Source: Alistipes sp. CAG:831
GTDB taxonomy: Bacteria > Bacteroidota > Bacteroidia > Bacteroidales > UBA932
Length of the DNA stretch: 24,606 nucleotides
NCBI GenBank assembly: GCA_000432775.1
Contig: HF990385.1
Coordinates: 1 to 24,606, forward strand
Reading direction: 5' to 3'
The notes beneath the pieces are model-generated. The model ran no database searches. It had not been told where the DNA came from and worked only from the letters and a program-made list of their open reading frames with translations. The position numbers were made by a program, and so were the translations under genes. Of this stretch, positions 7,114 to 14,633 are shown piece after piece; positions within the stretch are counted from its first letter, which is position 1; every line of letters starts with the position of its first letter.

Positions 7114-8013
7114 ATGCCGATAGAAATGGATTTCATATCAACGAAAGAGTATGCCGCCAATCACGGCATAGCAGAACGTACGGTCCGGAACTACTGCCGT
7201 CAGGGCAAACTGCAGGGAGCACAGTTCGTCGGAAAGACATGGAACGTGCCGGCCGATGCCCCTCTGCCGCAAAGAAAGAATGCACGGAGGAAAATATCGC
7301 CACTTCTGAAGGCCTTGCGCGAGCAGAAAGACGGCAGAACAAAAGGCGGCATATATCATAAAACCCAAATCGACCTGACCTTCAACTCAAACCACATGGA
7401 AGGCAGCCGCCTGACCAAGGAACAGACCAGATTCATATTCGAGACAAATACTGTCGGCATAACCGATGAGGCCGTCCGCGTAGACGACATAATCGAGACC
7501 ACCAATCACTTCCGCTGCATAGACTTCATCATCGACCATGCCGAAGAACCGTTGACTGAAAGCATGATAAAACAACTGCACGGGCTATTGAAATCAGGCA
7601 CATCCGATGCTTCAAAATCATGGTTCGCAGTGGGAGAATATAAAAAATTTCCCAATGAAGTTGGCGGTAAGGAGACCGTTGAGCCGAAAAAGGTCGGAAC
7701 CTCAATACGCAGTCTTCTAAAAGAATACAAGTCCAAACCCGTAATACATTTTGAGGACATACTAGATTTCCACCAACGATTCGAGTCCATACATCCGTTT
7801 CAGGATGGAAACGGACGTGTAGGGCGACTGATCATGTTCAAGGAATGCCTGCACCACAACATCGTCCCCTTCATAATCACTGAAGAGCTTAAATTATTCT
7901 ACTACAGAGGGCTGAGCGAATGGCCACACACACCCGGCTATCTGACAGACACCTGTCTCTGCGCACAGGACCAATACAAGGCAGCATTGGATTATTTCAA
8001 AATCAAATATTGA
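7114..8013 (+). CDS. Fic family protein with N-terminal helix-turn-helix
   Basis: A 299-residue protein. Residues 6-46 form an excisionase-like HTH (FISTKEYAANHGIAERTVRN, then the wing VGKTWNVP). Residues from about 80 on are the Fic domain, which transfers AMP (or another nucleotide group) to target hydroxyls. The core motif HPFQDGNGRVGR spans 227-238 with catalytic H227. An inhibitory-helix motif SNHMEG at 92-97 fits [S/T]xxxE[G/N], so it should be a class II, self-inhibited Fic enzyme. AAAGGA before the ATG supports the start. No separate antitoxin gene is adjacent. The HTH plus the palindrome at 7062 suggest self-regulation; target proteins are unknown. Confidence 0.9.
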   Translation: MPIEMDFISTKEYAANHGIAERTVRNYCRQGKLQGAQFVGKTWNVPADAPLPQRKNARRKISPLLKALREQKDGRTKGGIYHKTQIDLTFNSNHMEGSRLTKEQTRFIFETNTVGITDEAVRVDDIIETTNHFRCIDFIIDHAEEPLTESMIKQLHGLLKSGTSDASKSWFAVGEYKKFPNEVGGKETVEPKKVGTSIRSLLKEYKSKPVIHFEDILDFHQRFESIHPFQDGNGRVGRLIMFKECLHHNIVPFIITEELKLFYYRGLSEWPHTPGYLTDTCLCAQDQYKAALDYFKIKY

Positions 8014-8036
8014 CCGGCCGGACTGGCCACAATCCT

Positions 8037-8080
8037 GAACAGCAAGGTCGCGAAAAATGAACAGCAAGGCAGCGAAAATT
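8037..8080. repeat. 22-bp tandem repeat, two copies
   Basis: Two adjacent 22-base units both begin GAACAGCAAGG and agree at 19 of 22 positions; they differ at positions 12, 13 and 21 of the unit. No coding role is evident. Confidence 0.75.
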
Positions 8081-8171
8081 GCAAGCCGTTTCCGGACGCA
8101 CTGATAGCCAGATACTTGCAAAAAGCCTTGCATTTTTCAAGCCTTCGTAAGACCGCGAAAATTGCGCAGCA

Positions 8172-8206
8172 TTTTGTACACGCCTCATAATCAGGCGTCT
8201 ACAAAA
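8172..8206. terminator. inverted repeat after the Fic gene, possible terminator
   Basis: TTTTGTACACGCCT (8172-8185) and AGGCGTCTACAAAA (8193-8206) pair at 13 of 14 positions around a 7-base loop. The stem starts and ends in T/A runs, so it would work in both directions. It lies about 160 bases past the Fic stop, so it may instead be part of a mobile intergenic repeat. Confidence 0.45.
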
Positions 8207-8313
8207 CGCCCTGCATTTCTCAGATCGTATCAACATTGAATGCCTGCTAACTCTAAGGGCACATCGATGGACAGGTATTCAAAAGTTCGGTTTCAGGAGC
8301 CAACAGCATAGAT

Positions 8314-8430
8314 GACGCAATGAAAATCCAGCAACGAGAAAAGACTAGCCGCCCTCGGCTCTAGAGGGAGGGGCCCGCCGCAAAGCGGTGGGAGGGCCTG
8401 GTCTTTTCGACTGCTGGATTTTCATGCGTC
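8314..8430. repeat. REP/MITE-like structured inverted repeat
   Basis: The outer arms ATGAAAATCCAGCA...GAAAAGAC (8320-8345) and GTCTTTTCGACTGCTGGATT... (8401-8425) are nearly perfect reverse complements. GACGC at 8314 and GCGTC at 8426 extend them with one bulged base. The centre has two smaller hairpins: CCCTC/GAGGG, and GGCCC...CCGC-AAA-GCGG...GGGCC. The whole would fold into a long stem topped by a branched head, like REP sequences moved by Y1-type (RAYT) transposases. No transposase is present in the window. Confidence 0.65.
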
Positions 8431-8441
8431 TACAAGCCGTA

Positions 8442-8485
8442 GGGGAAAGTGCACCGGAATCGCGGAAAAGCCCGGCACTTTCCCC
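8442..8485 (-). terminator. hairpin just past asd
   Basis: GGGGAAAGTGC and GCACTTTCCCC form a perfect 11-bp stem starting 28 bases beyond the asd stop. No T-run follows on the minus strand, so simple intrinsic termination is uncertain. Confidence 0.45.
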
Positions 8486-8512
8486 GGGGGTGGAAATTAC
8501 CCTGCTGCTCCG

Positions 8513-9517
8513 TCAGGACTGCAGCGGAAGGAACGGCAGCAGCAGCTCCGCGATCTGGACGGCATTGGTGGCGGCTCCCTTGCGGAGGTTGTCGGCGACG
8601 CACCAGAGGTTGAGGCCGTGGGGGACGGTGGGGTCGCGGCGGATGTGGCCGACGAAGACCTCGTCCCTGCCCTGGGCATACAAGGGCATGGGATAGACAG
8701 CGGCAGACGGGTCATCCTGCAGGACACAGCCCGGCGTAGAGGCAATGACGGCACGGACCTCCCCGAGGTCGAACTCCCTGGATAGTTCCACGTTGACCGA
8801 TTCCGAATGGCCTCCGGTCACAGGTACCCGCACCGTCGTGGGCGACACGGCAATGCCCTCGTCCCCCAATATCTTGTGCGTCTCATTCACCATCTTCATC
8901 TCCTCCTTCGTGTAGCCGCTGTCGAGGAAACTGTCGATATGCGGCAGGATGTTCAGGTCAATGGGATGGGGATAGGCCGCCGGATATTCTCCCCACCTGC
9001 CTCCGGCCCTTTCCGCCTGCATCTGGGCCAAGGCCTTATAGCCTGACCCGGAAACGGACTGGTAGGTGGAAACCACGATGCGGCGTATGCCCCAGCGGAG
9101 GTGCAGCGGGGCGAGAGGCATGAGCATCTGTATCGTGGAGCAGTTGGGATTGGCGATAATCATATCCCCGGGGCCCAGCACATTGCCGTTGATCTCGGGT
9201 ACCACCAACGGCACGCCGGGCTCCATCCTCCAGCAGGAGGAATTGTCCACCACCCGGCAGCCGACGGCGGCAAAACGGGGAGCCAGCTCCCGGGAGACGG
9301 AGGCCCCGGCCGAGAACAGGGCAATGTCGGGACGTGCCGCCAAGGCTGTCTCAGCTCCCACCACCTGCACATCCGAGCCGGCAAAGCGCACTGACCTTCC
9401 CACCGACTTCTCCGAAGCCACCGGCAGCAGCTCCGTCACAGGAAAATGTCTTTCCTCCAAGACTTTCAGCATCACCGAGCCGACCAGCCCGGTAGCTCCT
9501 ACAACCGCCACTCTCAT
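8513..9517 (-). CDS. asd: aspartate-semialdehyde dehydrogenase
   Basis: A 334-residue enzyme that reduces aspartyl phosphate to aspartate semialdehyde with NADPH, the step between aspartokinase and homoserine dehydrogenase. The dinucleotide loop GATGLVGS is at 7-14, the catalytic cysteine is C126 in ANPNCSTIQ, and the proton-relay histidine is H237 in RVPVTGGHSES. Length and motifs are normal. Its ATG overlaps the metY stop by four bases (ATGA), so the two are translationally coupled. It is the last gene of the metX-thrA-metY-asd operon; a hairpin follows at 8442. Confidence 0.96.
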   Translation of the reverse strand: MRVAVVGATGLVGSVMLKVLEERHFPVTELLPVASEKSVGRSVRFAGSDVQVVGAETALAARPDIALFSAGASVSRELAPRFAAVGCRVVDNSSCWRMEPGVPLVVPEINGNVLGPGDMIIANPNCSTIQMLMPLAPLHLRWGIRRIVVSTYQSVSGSGYKALAQMQAERAGGRWGEYPAAYPHPIDLNILPHIDSFLDSGYTKEEMKMVNETHKILGDEGIAVSPTTVRVPVTGGHSESVNVELSREFDLGEVRAVIASTPGCVLQDDPSAAVYPMPLYAQGRDEVFVGHIRRDPTVPHGLNLWCVADNLRKGAATNAVQIAELLLPFLPLQS

Positions 9518-10812
9518 AGTCCGGCCCTCCTCTGCAAAGAATTCAAGGCATTCTCCAGATCGTAAATCAGGTCATCCACATTCTCAATGCCCACCGACAG
9601 GCGCAGCATGTTGGGATAGACCCCGGCAGCCACCTGCTCCGACGGGCTGAGCTGCGAATGGGTCGTGGAAGCCGGATGCACTATCAGCGACTTGGCATCC
9701 CCTACACTGCCCACGTGCAGAATCAGCTCCAGCCGGTCCACCAAGGCCGCAGCGGCATCAAATCCGCCTTTCACCCTGAAAGTGAGCACTCCGCCGAAGC
9801 CGTGCCTGAGGTATTTGCAGCCAAGGGCATGATAGGGATTGTCCTCCAGACCGGGATAGTTGACACTCTCCACCGCCGGATGAGAGGTCAGGAACCGGGC
9901 CACCTCGAGGGTATTGTCACAGCACCGCTCCGCCCTGAGTGAGAGGGTCTCCAGCCCCTGCAGCATCAGGAAGGAGTTGAACGGCGAGGGAGCCGGCCCG
10001 AGATTGCGCAGCCCGTCCACCCTTACACGCCCGGCGAAGGCCGCCTTCCCGAACACATCGGTGTAGACCACCCCGTGATAGCTCTCCGAAGGGGCCGCGA
10101 GCAAAGGATATTTCTCAGGATCCCAATCGAAATTGCCTCCGTCCACTACCACCCCGCCGAGGGCCGTACCGTGTCCGCAGATCCATTTGGTAGCCGAATG
10201 AATCACCACATTGCAGCCCCAGTCCACCGGACGCAGCAGCCAGCCGGCCATGCCGAAAGTATTGTCCACCAGCACGCAGATACCGCGGCGGCGGGCCATC
10301 TCCACGATCGGCTCGAAATCCGGGATGCTGAAAGCCGGATTGGCCAGGTTCTCTATGAAAATACCCTTGGTCCTGCCGTCCACCAGCGCCTCCAGGTCCT
10401 CCGGAGAGTCACTGGCCGCAAAACGCATCTCTATCCCCATGTCCCTGAGGGTAATGGCAAACATGGTGAAGGTGCCGCCGTAGAGGAAGGGAGAGGTCAC
10501 CACATTGTCCCCCGGTCCGGCAATGTTCAGGATACTGAGCAGCACCGCTGACTGGCCCGAAGCCGTAGCCGTGGCCGCCACCCCGTTCTCGAGGGCCGCC
10601 ATACGCTTCTCGAACACCTCGTTGGTGGTATTGGTGATACGGGTGTAGATATTGCCCGGTTTCTTGAGTTCGAAAAGCTCTTTGCCGTACTGCATGTCGT
10701 CGAAGACATACGCCGTACTCTGGTAGATGGGCACCGCCGTGCCTTTGGAGACAGGGTCGATCTCCTGTCCTGCCCTGACCTGCAGGGTCTCGAATCTGTA
10801 ATTTCTTTCCAT
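9514..10812 (-). CDS. metY: O-acetylhomoserine sulfhydrylase
   Basis: A 432-residue PLP enzyme of the Cys/Met metabolism family that makes homocysteine from O-acetylhomoserine and sulfide. The PLP lysine is K209 in HSATKWICGHG. Other family marks are YQSTAYVF at 30-37, NIYTRITNTT at 54-63, and the C-terminal SLIVHPASTTHSQLS. The length fits MetY rather than the shorter cystathionine gamma-synthase (near 380). It follows thrA by 9 bases and overlaps asd by 4. Its product precursor is made by metX in the same operon, which supports this assignment. Confidence 0.94.
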   Translation of the reverse strand: MERNYRFETLQVRAGQEIDPVSKGTAVPIYQSTAYVFDDMQYGKELFELKKPGNIYTRITNTTNEVFEKRMAALENGVAATATASGQSAVLLSILNIAGPGDNVVTSPFLYGGTFTMFAITLRDMGIEMRFAASDSPEDLEALVDGRTKGIFIENLANPAFSIPDFEPIVEMARRRGICVLVDNTFGMAGWLLRPVDWGCNVVIHSATKWICGHGTALGGVVVDGGNFDWDPEKYPLLAAPSESYHGVVYTDVFGKAAFAGRVRVDGLRNLGPAPSPFNSFLMLQGLETLSLRAERCCDNTLEVARFLTSHPAVESVNYPGLEDNPYHALGCKYLRHGFGGVLTFRVKGGFDAAAALVDRLELILHVGSVGDAKSLIVHPASTTHSQLSPSEQVAAGVYPNMLRLSVGIENVDDLIYDLENALNSLQRRAGL

Positions 10813-10821
10813 AAAATATGT

Positions 10822-12237
10822 TTACTTTAAAATATCGTTCAATACTCCGGAGGCCGTCTGGTACGCTCCGGCTCCCGCACCCCGTATGACCAAGGGCGAG
10901 GGATAGAAATCCGTGGTCAGAATCACGGTGTTGTCGGTCCCTTCGAGGGAATAAAGCGGATGCTCGGGGGACAATGCCTCCAATGCAATGCGGGCTTTCC
11001 AGCGGCAAGGGGAGGCTCCGGAGGATTCATCCCCAGAGAGCGGAACCCTCTCCAGGGAGGCCACGAAGCGGAGGCGCAGTCCCCGGGAGGCCGCCTGAAG
11101 GAATTGTTCCGCGAAGGATTTTTCATTGTCCTCCAATGCCTTGTAGAAATCCTCCACACTCCCCCGGAAGTACTCCTGCGGCAGCAGCGGCTCCGCCTCC
11201 ACGTCCCCCTCTTCCAGTGCGGCTCCGGCTTCCCTGCCTAAAATCAGCAGCTTGCGCAGAACGTCCCGTCCGCTGAGGTCTATCCTCGGATCCGGCTCGG
11301 CATAGCCTTTCTCCACGGCCTGACGCACCACCTCGGCAAATGTCACCGACTTTCCGCCATCGTAGGTGCTGAATATGTAGTTGAGCGTCCCGGACAGCAC
11401 GGCCTCGACCCGGTGGATACGGTCTCCGCTGCAGACACAGCTTGCCACGGACTCCAGCACCGGCAGGGCCGCTCCGACCGTCGTCTCGTACCTCAGCCCC
11501 GCACCGCTCTCCAAGGCAGCCTTCCTCAACGCCCGGTACTGGGCCAACGGGGCGGAGAAGGCGATCTTGTTGCAGGCCACGACCGAATACCCGTGACGGA
11601 AGAGGGAGGCGTACCGGCAGGCTATGTCCGCACTCGCGGTACAGTCGACGAATACGGAATTCTCCAAAGAGGTGTGGGCAAGAGCCTCCGTCCAGGCATC
11701 GTCAGCCGCGCTGAGGCCCTGGGCAAGCAGCTCCCCTGCCCTCTCCGGGGCAATTCCCTCCGGATCCAGCACGTAGCGGCGGCTGTCGGCTATCCCCGCT
11801 ATGCGCAGCCGCTTCCCGGTCCGGGCCGCCACCGCATCCCCATTGCGCCGGATGATGTCCACAAGGGCCTTGCCCACAGTGCCGTAGCCGGTGATGAACA
11901 GATTGATGTCCTTCAGCGGCGACCTGTCGAAAAACTCATTGTGGATGTAGCGGATGGCCCGGTCCGCTTCGGAGGAACGCACAACCACTGAAATATTGCG
12001 CTCGGACGAGCCCTGGGCCGTGGCCCTGATAGGTATCCCGTGACGGCCGAGGGCATCGAGCATCCGGCCCGTCGTACCGCATTGGCTGAGAATGTCGTCC
12101 CCCACGAGGCATACTATCGAATAGCCCTGCTCGACTTTCAGGGGATTGAGCTTGCCTAACGATATCTCGTAGGCAAAACAGCTGTCCGCCGCCTCCCTGG
12201 CCTTCTCCGCGTCCTTCTCCGGGATGGCCACGCACAT
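10822..12237 (-). CDS. thrA: homoserine dehydrogenase part of a frameshifted thrA
   Basis: This frame carries the second half of a bifunctional aspartokinase/homoserine dehydrogenase. It begins inside an ACT regulatory domain (the ATG at 12237 gives MCVAIPEKDA), has the rest of that region with SIVCLVGDDIL near 40-50, then the NAD(P)-binding loop GYGTVG at 117-122 and a full homoserine dehydrogenase domain to the end (KGYAEPDPRIDLSGRDVLRK split here as KGYAEPDPR and DLSGRDVLRK). The frame is open well upstream of 12237 and joins the aspartokinase frame if one copy of the 23-bp duplication at 12309-12354 is removed. No ribosome site precedes the internal ATG, so free translation of this half is doubtful. 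Confidence 0.88.
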   Translation of the reverse strand: MCVAIPEKDAEKAREAADSCFAYEISLGKLNPLKVEQGYSIVCLVGDDILSQCGTTGRMLDALGRHGIPIRATAQGSSERNISVVVRSSEADRAIRYIHNEFFDRSPLKDINLFITGYGTVGKALVDIIRRNGDAVAARTGKRLRIAGIADSRRYVLDPEGIAPERAGELLAQGLSAADDAWTEALAHTSLENSVFVDCTASADIACRYASLFRHGYSVVACNKIAFSAPLAQYRALRKAALESGAGLRYETTVGAALPVLESVASCVCSGDRIHRVEAVLSGTLNYIFSTYDGGKSVTFAEVVRQAVEKGYAEPDPRIDLSGRDVLRKLLILGREAGAALEEGDVEAEPLLPQEYFRGSVEDFYKALEDNEKSFAEQFLQAASRGLRLRFVASLERVPLSGDESSGASPCRWKARIALEALSPEHPLYSLEGTDNTVILTTDFYPSPLVIRGAGAGAYQTASGVLNDILK

Positions 12238-13331
12238 GGTGTGGACCGAAGAGGCCTGGGTGATGAGTATGATGTTGATACCGCTGCGGCTGAGGGCCTC
12301 GAAGAGGCGGGCCGAGAAGCCGGGGACACCTGGGCCGAGAAGCCGGGTACACCTACCATGCCGCTGCCTTCCAAGGAGATGAGGGCAATATTGTCCGAAT
12401 TGGAAATACCCCCCAGCCTCTCCTTGCTCCGGGGCGGGTTCTTCTCGATAAGGGTTCCCGGCGCGTCCGGGTCAAAAGTGTCCTTGACGTAGATAGGAAT
12501 GCCTTCGGAGACCACCGGCTGGATGGTGGGAGGATAGATGACCTTGGCGCCGAAATGAGACAGTTCCAATGCGGCACGGTAGGAGATGTTGCTGATGGTA
12601 CGGGCCGTAGGGACGGTCTTGGGATTGGCCGTCATCATTCCGGGCACGTCGGTCCAGATTTCCAGGCGCCGTACCCCGCAACCCACAGCCAGCAGGGAAG
12701 CCGAATAGTCGGAGCCGCCCCGCCCTAGAGTCGTGGTACGTCCCTGACTGTCAGAGGCGATGAAGCCGGGCAGGACAAACAGCGAAGTCACCGGATTGCG
12801 CTCCAGCATTGCAGCCATATTGGCGTAGCTGACAGCCGTATCCACCACATTCACCCCGTCCTTGCGCACTGTCCGGATTATCTCGCGGGAATCCACCCAT
12901 TTTACCGGAATGCCCTCCGAGGCCAGGCGGACGGCCATTATCCTGGTTGACAGGAGTTCTCCGCAGCCCTGTATCGCATCCAGGCTGGCCTCGCTCAACT
13001 CGCCCAACAGGCAGACTCCCCTGGCAATGCCTCTGAGCGACTCGAACACCGCATCGCACGCCTCTAGGGTACCGCGCTGCTTGTCCGCCTGGATCAGGCT
13101 GTGAATGATCCGGTAATGCTTCTCCTGATACTCGTCTATGATACTCTTGTAAGCCTCGTCCCGCGCCGCAGCCAGACGGCCGGTCCGGATGAGGGCGTCG
13201 GTAAAGCCGCTGATGGCCGAACAGACCAGAATGGTCCTGTCCCGGTCCACAGCCTTGGTCACTATATCCGCGACCCTTGACATATTCTCTGCGTTTGCGA
13301 CAGATGTGCCGCCGAATTTCAATACCTGCAT
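12156..13331 (-). CDS. thrA: aspartokinase part of a frameshifted thrA
   Basis: The frame starts MQVLKFGGTSVANAEN, the standard aspartokinase opening with the ATP-site KFGGTS. Catalytic-domain marks continue through GRGGSDYSASLL (near 216-227) and TDVPGMMTANPKTV (about 240-253). An ACT domain starts near residue 310 (SNSDNIALISLEGSGMVGVP). At about residue 326 it enters a 23-bp tandem duplication, after which the frame is wrong: the tail rich in S, R, P and T up to 12156 is not homologous to anything expected. The kinase domain is whole but its regulatory domain and the dehydrogenase are cut off. Deleting 23 bases gives one frame of 828 residues over 10822-13331, normal for ThrA. It is the second gene of the operon. 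Confidence 0.9.
   Translation of the reverse strand: MQVLKFGGTSVANAENMSRVADIVTKAVDRDRTILVCSAISGFTDALIRTGRLAAARDEAYKSIIDEYQEKHYRIIHSLIQADKQRGTLEACDAVFESLRGIARGVCLLGELSEASLDAIQGCGELLSTRIMAVRLASEGIPVKWVDSREIIRTVRKDGVNVVDTAVSYANMAAMLERNPVTSLFVLPGFIASDSQGRTTTLGRGGSDYSASLLAVGCGVRRLEIWTDVPGMMTANPKTVPTARTISNISYRAALELSHFGAKVIYPPTIQPVVSEGIPIYVKDTFDPDAPGTLIEKNPPRSKERLGGISNSDNIALISLEGSGMVGVPGFSAQVSPASRPASSRPSAAAVSTSYSSPRPLRSTPCAWPSRRRTRRRPGRRRTAVLPTRYR
12309..12354. repeat. 23-bp tandem duplication that breaks thrA
   Basis: Two adjacent 23-base units (12309-12331 and 12332-12354) both begin GGGCCGAGAAGCC on the plus strand. They agree at 22 of 23 positions; 12325 is G and 12348 is T. The unit is not a multiple of three. 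Either copy alone gives the expected protein junction (GVPGFSA followed by RLFEALSRSGINI). Confidence 0.92.
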
Positions 13332-13367
13332 ATACTTGATTTTATTGATTTTACTTAAGATTGCCGT

Positions 13368-14420
13368 TTATTTATCGCTGACTGGAGCCTCCAACTCCGG
13401 CCTGAGAATCTCCGATATCTGGCCGTATTCGAGCAGGAAGCCGTCGTGGCCGAATGCGGAGGTTATCTCGTGGTATTCCGCCCCGGGGATGTGGTCGGCC
13501 ATATACCGCTGTTCCTCTGTCGGGAAAAGGGCATCGCTGTCTATGCCTACGATGATGCAGCGGGTCCTGATGCCCCGGAGAGCCGCCTCCACACCTCCTC
13601 GTCCCCGGCCCACATTGTGACTGTCCACGGAATGAGTCAGATACCAATAGGAATAGGCGTCGAAACGGTCGGAAAGCTTGCGGCCCTGATAGCGCTCGTA
13701 GGAGGCGGCGCGGGTGGCGAAAAGGGTGTCGGGATCCTCCTCATTCTGAGTGGTGTTGTAGCCCCGATAGCTGCGGTAGGAAATCAGCGCTATAGCTCTT
13801 GCCGCCCTCAGTCCGGCCTCTCCGCCGCTGAGGCTCCGGCACTCACGGAAGGCAGGGTCGGCCTCGATCGCCATCCTCTGGGCCTCGTTGGACGCAGTGA
13901 GCCAGGGTGTAACTCTGGGACCGCAGGCCATAATCGCGGCACAACTTATCACCTCCGGCTCCATCACCGCCCACTCCAGGGCCTGGAAGCCGCCGATGGA
14001 GCTGCCTATCAGCAGGTCTATCCTACCGATGCCTAAATGCCGGCGCAGGAGAATCTCGGTGCGGACAATATCCCGGACCGTCACTTTCGGGAAATCCAGA
14101 AAAGCCCCGTCCGCCGGTCCGGAAGAGCCGTAGGCCGAGCAGAGCATATTGGCACAGACCACCGTGTACTTTTCAGTGTCTATGGGCCGGCCCGGTCCGA
14201 CCATCTCCGGCCACCATTCCTCCGGATCCGAATTGGCCGTCAGCGCATGGCAGATCCATATCACCTTCCCATTTGTGCGGTTCTCTGAATCATGGTCCTG
14301 GCTACTGCATGCCGGCAGTCCCTCCGGACAGGAGATGTGGTACACTATTTTCAGATTGCTGATTATGCCTCCGGCCTCGCACCGGAACGGTCCATTGTGG
14401 ACATATTCTTTTCTTGTCAT
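13368..14420 (-). CDS. metX: homoserine O-acetyltransferase
   Basis: A 350-residue alpha/beta-hydrolase-fold acyltransferase that makes O-acetylhomoserine, the substrate of metY downstream. The nucleophile elbow is LIGSSIGGFQ with S141. The oxyanion/substrate region shows ICHALTANS near 56-64 and CANMLCSAYGSSGP near 89-102. The catalytic Asp lies in VGIDSDALFP and the His in SAFGHDGFLLEY. I chose the ATG at 14420 (MTRKEYVHNGPF), which matches typical family starts and has GGAG nine bases upstream. In-frame ATGs at 14435 and 14459 would add N-terminal residues within the leader structure. Acetyl rather than succinyl transfer is inferred from the metY partner. Confidence 0.92.
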   Translation of the reverse strand: MTRKEYVHNGPFRCEAGGIISNLKIVYHISCPEGLPACSSQDHDSENRTNGKVIWICHALTANSDPEEWWPEMVGPGRPIDTEKYTVVCANMLCSAYGSSGPADGAFLDFPKVTVRDIVRTEILLRRHLGIGRIDLLIGSSIGGFQALEWAVMEPEVISCAAIMACGPRVTPWLTASNEAQRMAIEADPAFRECRSLSGGEAGLRAARAIALISYRSYRGYNTTQNEEDPDTLFATRAASYERYQGRKLSDRFDAYSYWYLTHSVDSHNVGRGRGGVEAALRGIRTRCIIVGIDSDALFPTEEQRYMADHIPGAEYHEITSAFGHDGFLLEYGQISEILRPELEAPVSDK

Positions 14421-14628
14421 CGCGTGATGCTCCATTGATGCCCGTAACGATAAATCCAAACCAGTCCCGGGGGCAGAATCCGGACCTGTGGAACTTGATA
14501 TGTGTTTTTGGATTTAATGCGCCGGAGCCGGCATCCCGCCTGACTTACCGGCAATAGAGAAAGCCATGCATCGTAGAGCGATGCATTCGCATGGACATCA
14601 TGGATATGTTGGAGTGCTTTCTCATTGC
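14421..14628 (-). promoter_or_regulatory. putative methionine attenuator leader RNA before metX
   Basis: The transcribed leader holds the Met-rich peptide ORF and strong inverted repeats. GCAATGAGAAAGC (14616-14628) pairs with GCTTTCTCTATTGC (14551-14564) over 13 bp with one bulge, burying the peptide start codon. ATGCATCG (14579-14586) pairs with CGATGCAT (14566-14573) inside it, at the Met codons. GCCGG/CCGGC at about 14521-14533 forms a small GC hairpin, and another GCCGG at 14548-14552, next to the peptide stop, competes for the same partner. AAATCCAAA (14507-14515) pairs with TTTGGATTT (14452-14460) over 9 bp just before the metX ribosome site. Competing pairings of this kind are typical of ribosome-controlled attenuators. 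I see no clean T-run terminator. Confidence 0.6.
14545..14625 (-). CDS. Met-rich leader peptide (26 codons)
   Basis: An ATG at 14625 opens a 26-codon frame ending in TAA at 14545-14547. It reads MRKHSNISMM, SMRMHRSTMH, GFLYCR. Six of 26 residues are methionine (codons 1, 9, 10, 12, 14 and 19), four of them clustered within six codons. It starts only about 4 bases after the predicted transcription start, so it would be translated almost without a 5' leader, and it ends 124 bases before metX, the first gene of a methionine operon. That fits a ribosome-stalling attenuator in which scarce Met-tRNA changes RNA folding. The peptide itself is not expected to have another function. Confidence 0.7.
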   Translation of the reverse strand: MRKHSNISMMSMRMHRSTMHGFLYCR

Positions 14629-14633
14629 GGAGA

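Larger units (their letters stand above)
8014..8512. other. 499-base gene-free region with tandem and inverted repeats
   Basis: No coding frame here is convincing. It contains a 22-bp tandem repeat (8037-8080), an inverted repeat (8172-8206), a long structured inverted repeat (8314-8430) and a hairpin after asd (8442-8485). Between them, 8081-8171 and 8207-8313 show no clear element apart from a second copy of GCGAAAATTGC near 8154. Genes converge on the region from both sides. Confidence 0.7.

Noticed and set aside
9066..9650. 194-codon plus-strand ORF
   Set aside because: Antisense to asd and metY, low-complexity composition.
11413..11991. 192-codon plus-strand ORF
   Set aside because: Antisense to the homoserine dehydrogenase domain; no motif.
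12156..12237. Programmed frameshift between the two thrA halves
   Set aside because: The frame change is fully explained by an exact 23-bp tandem duplication; no slippery site with pseudoknot was evident, and other ThrA proteins are single frames.
14421..14630. SAM riboswitch before metX
   Set aside because: None of the conserved SAM-I or SAM-II core bases were seen; the Met-rich leader ORF explains the region better.
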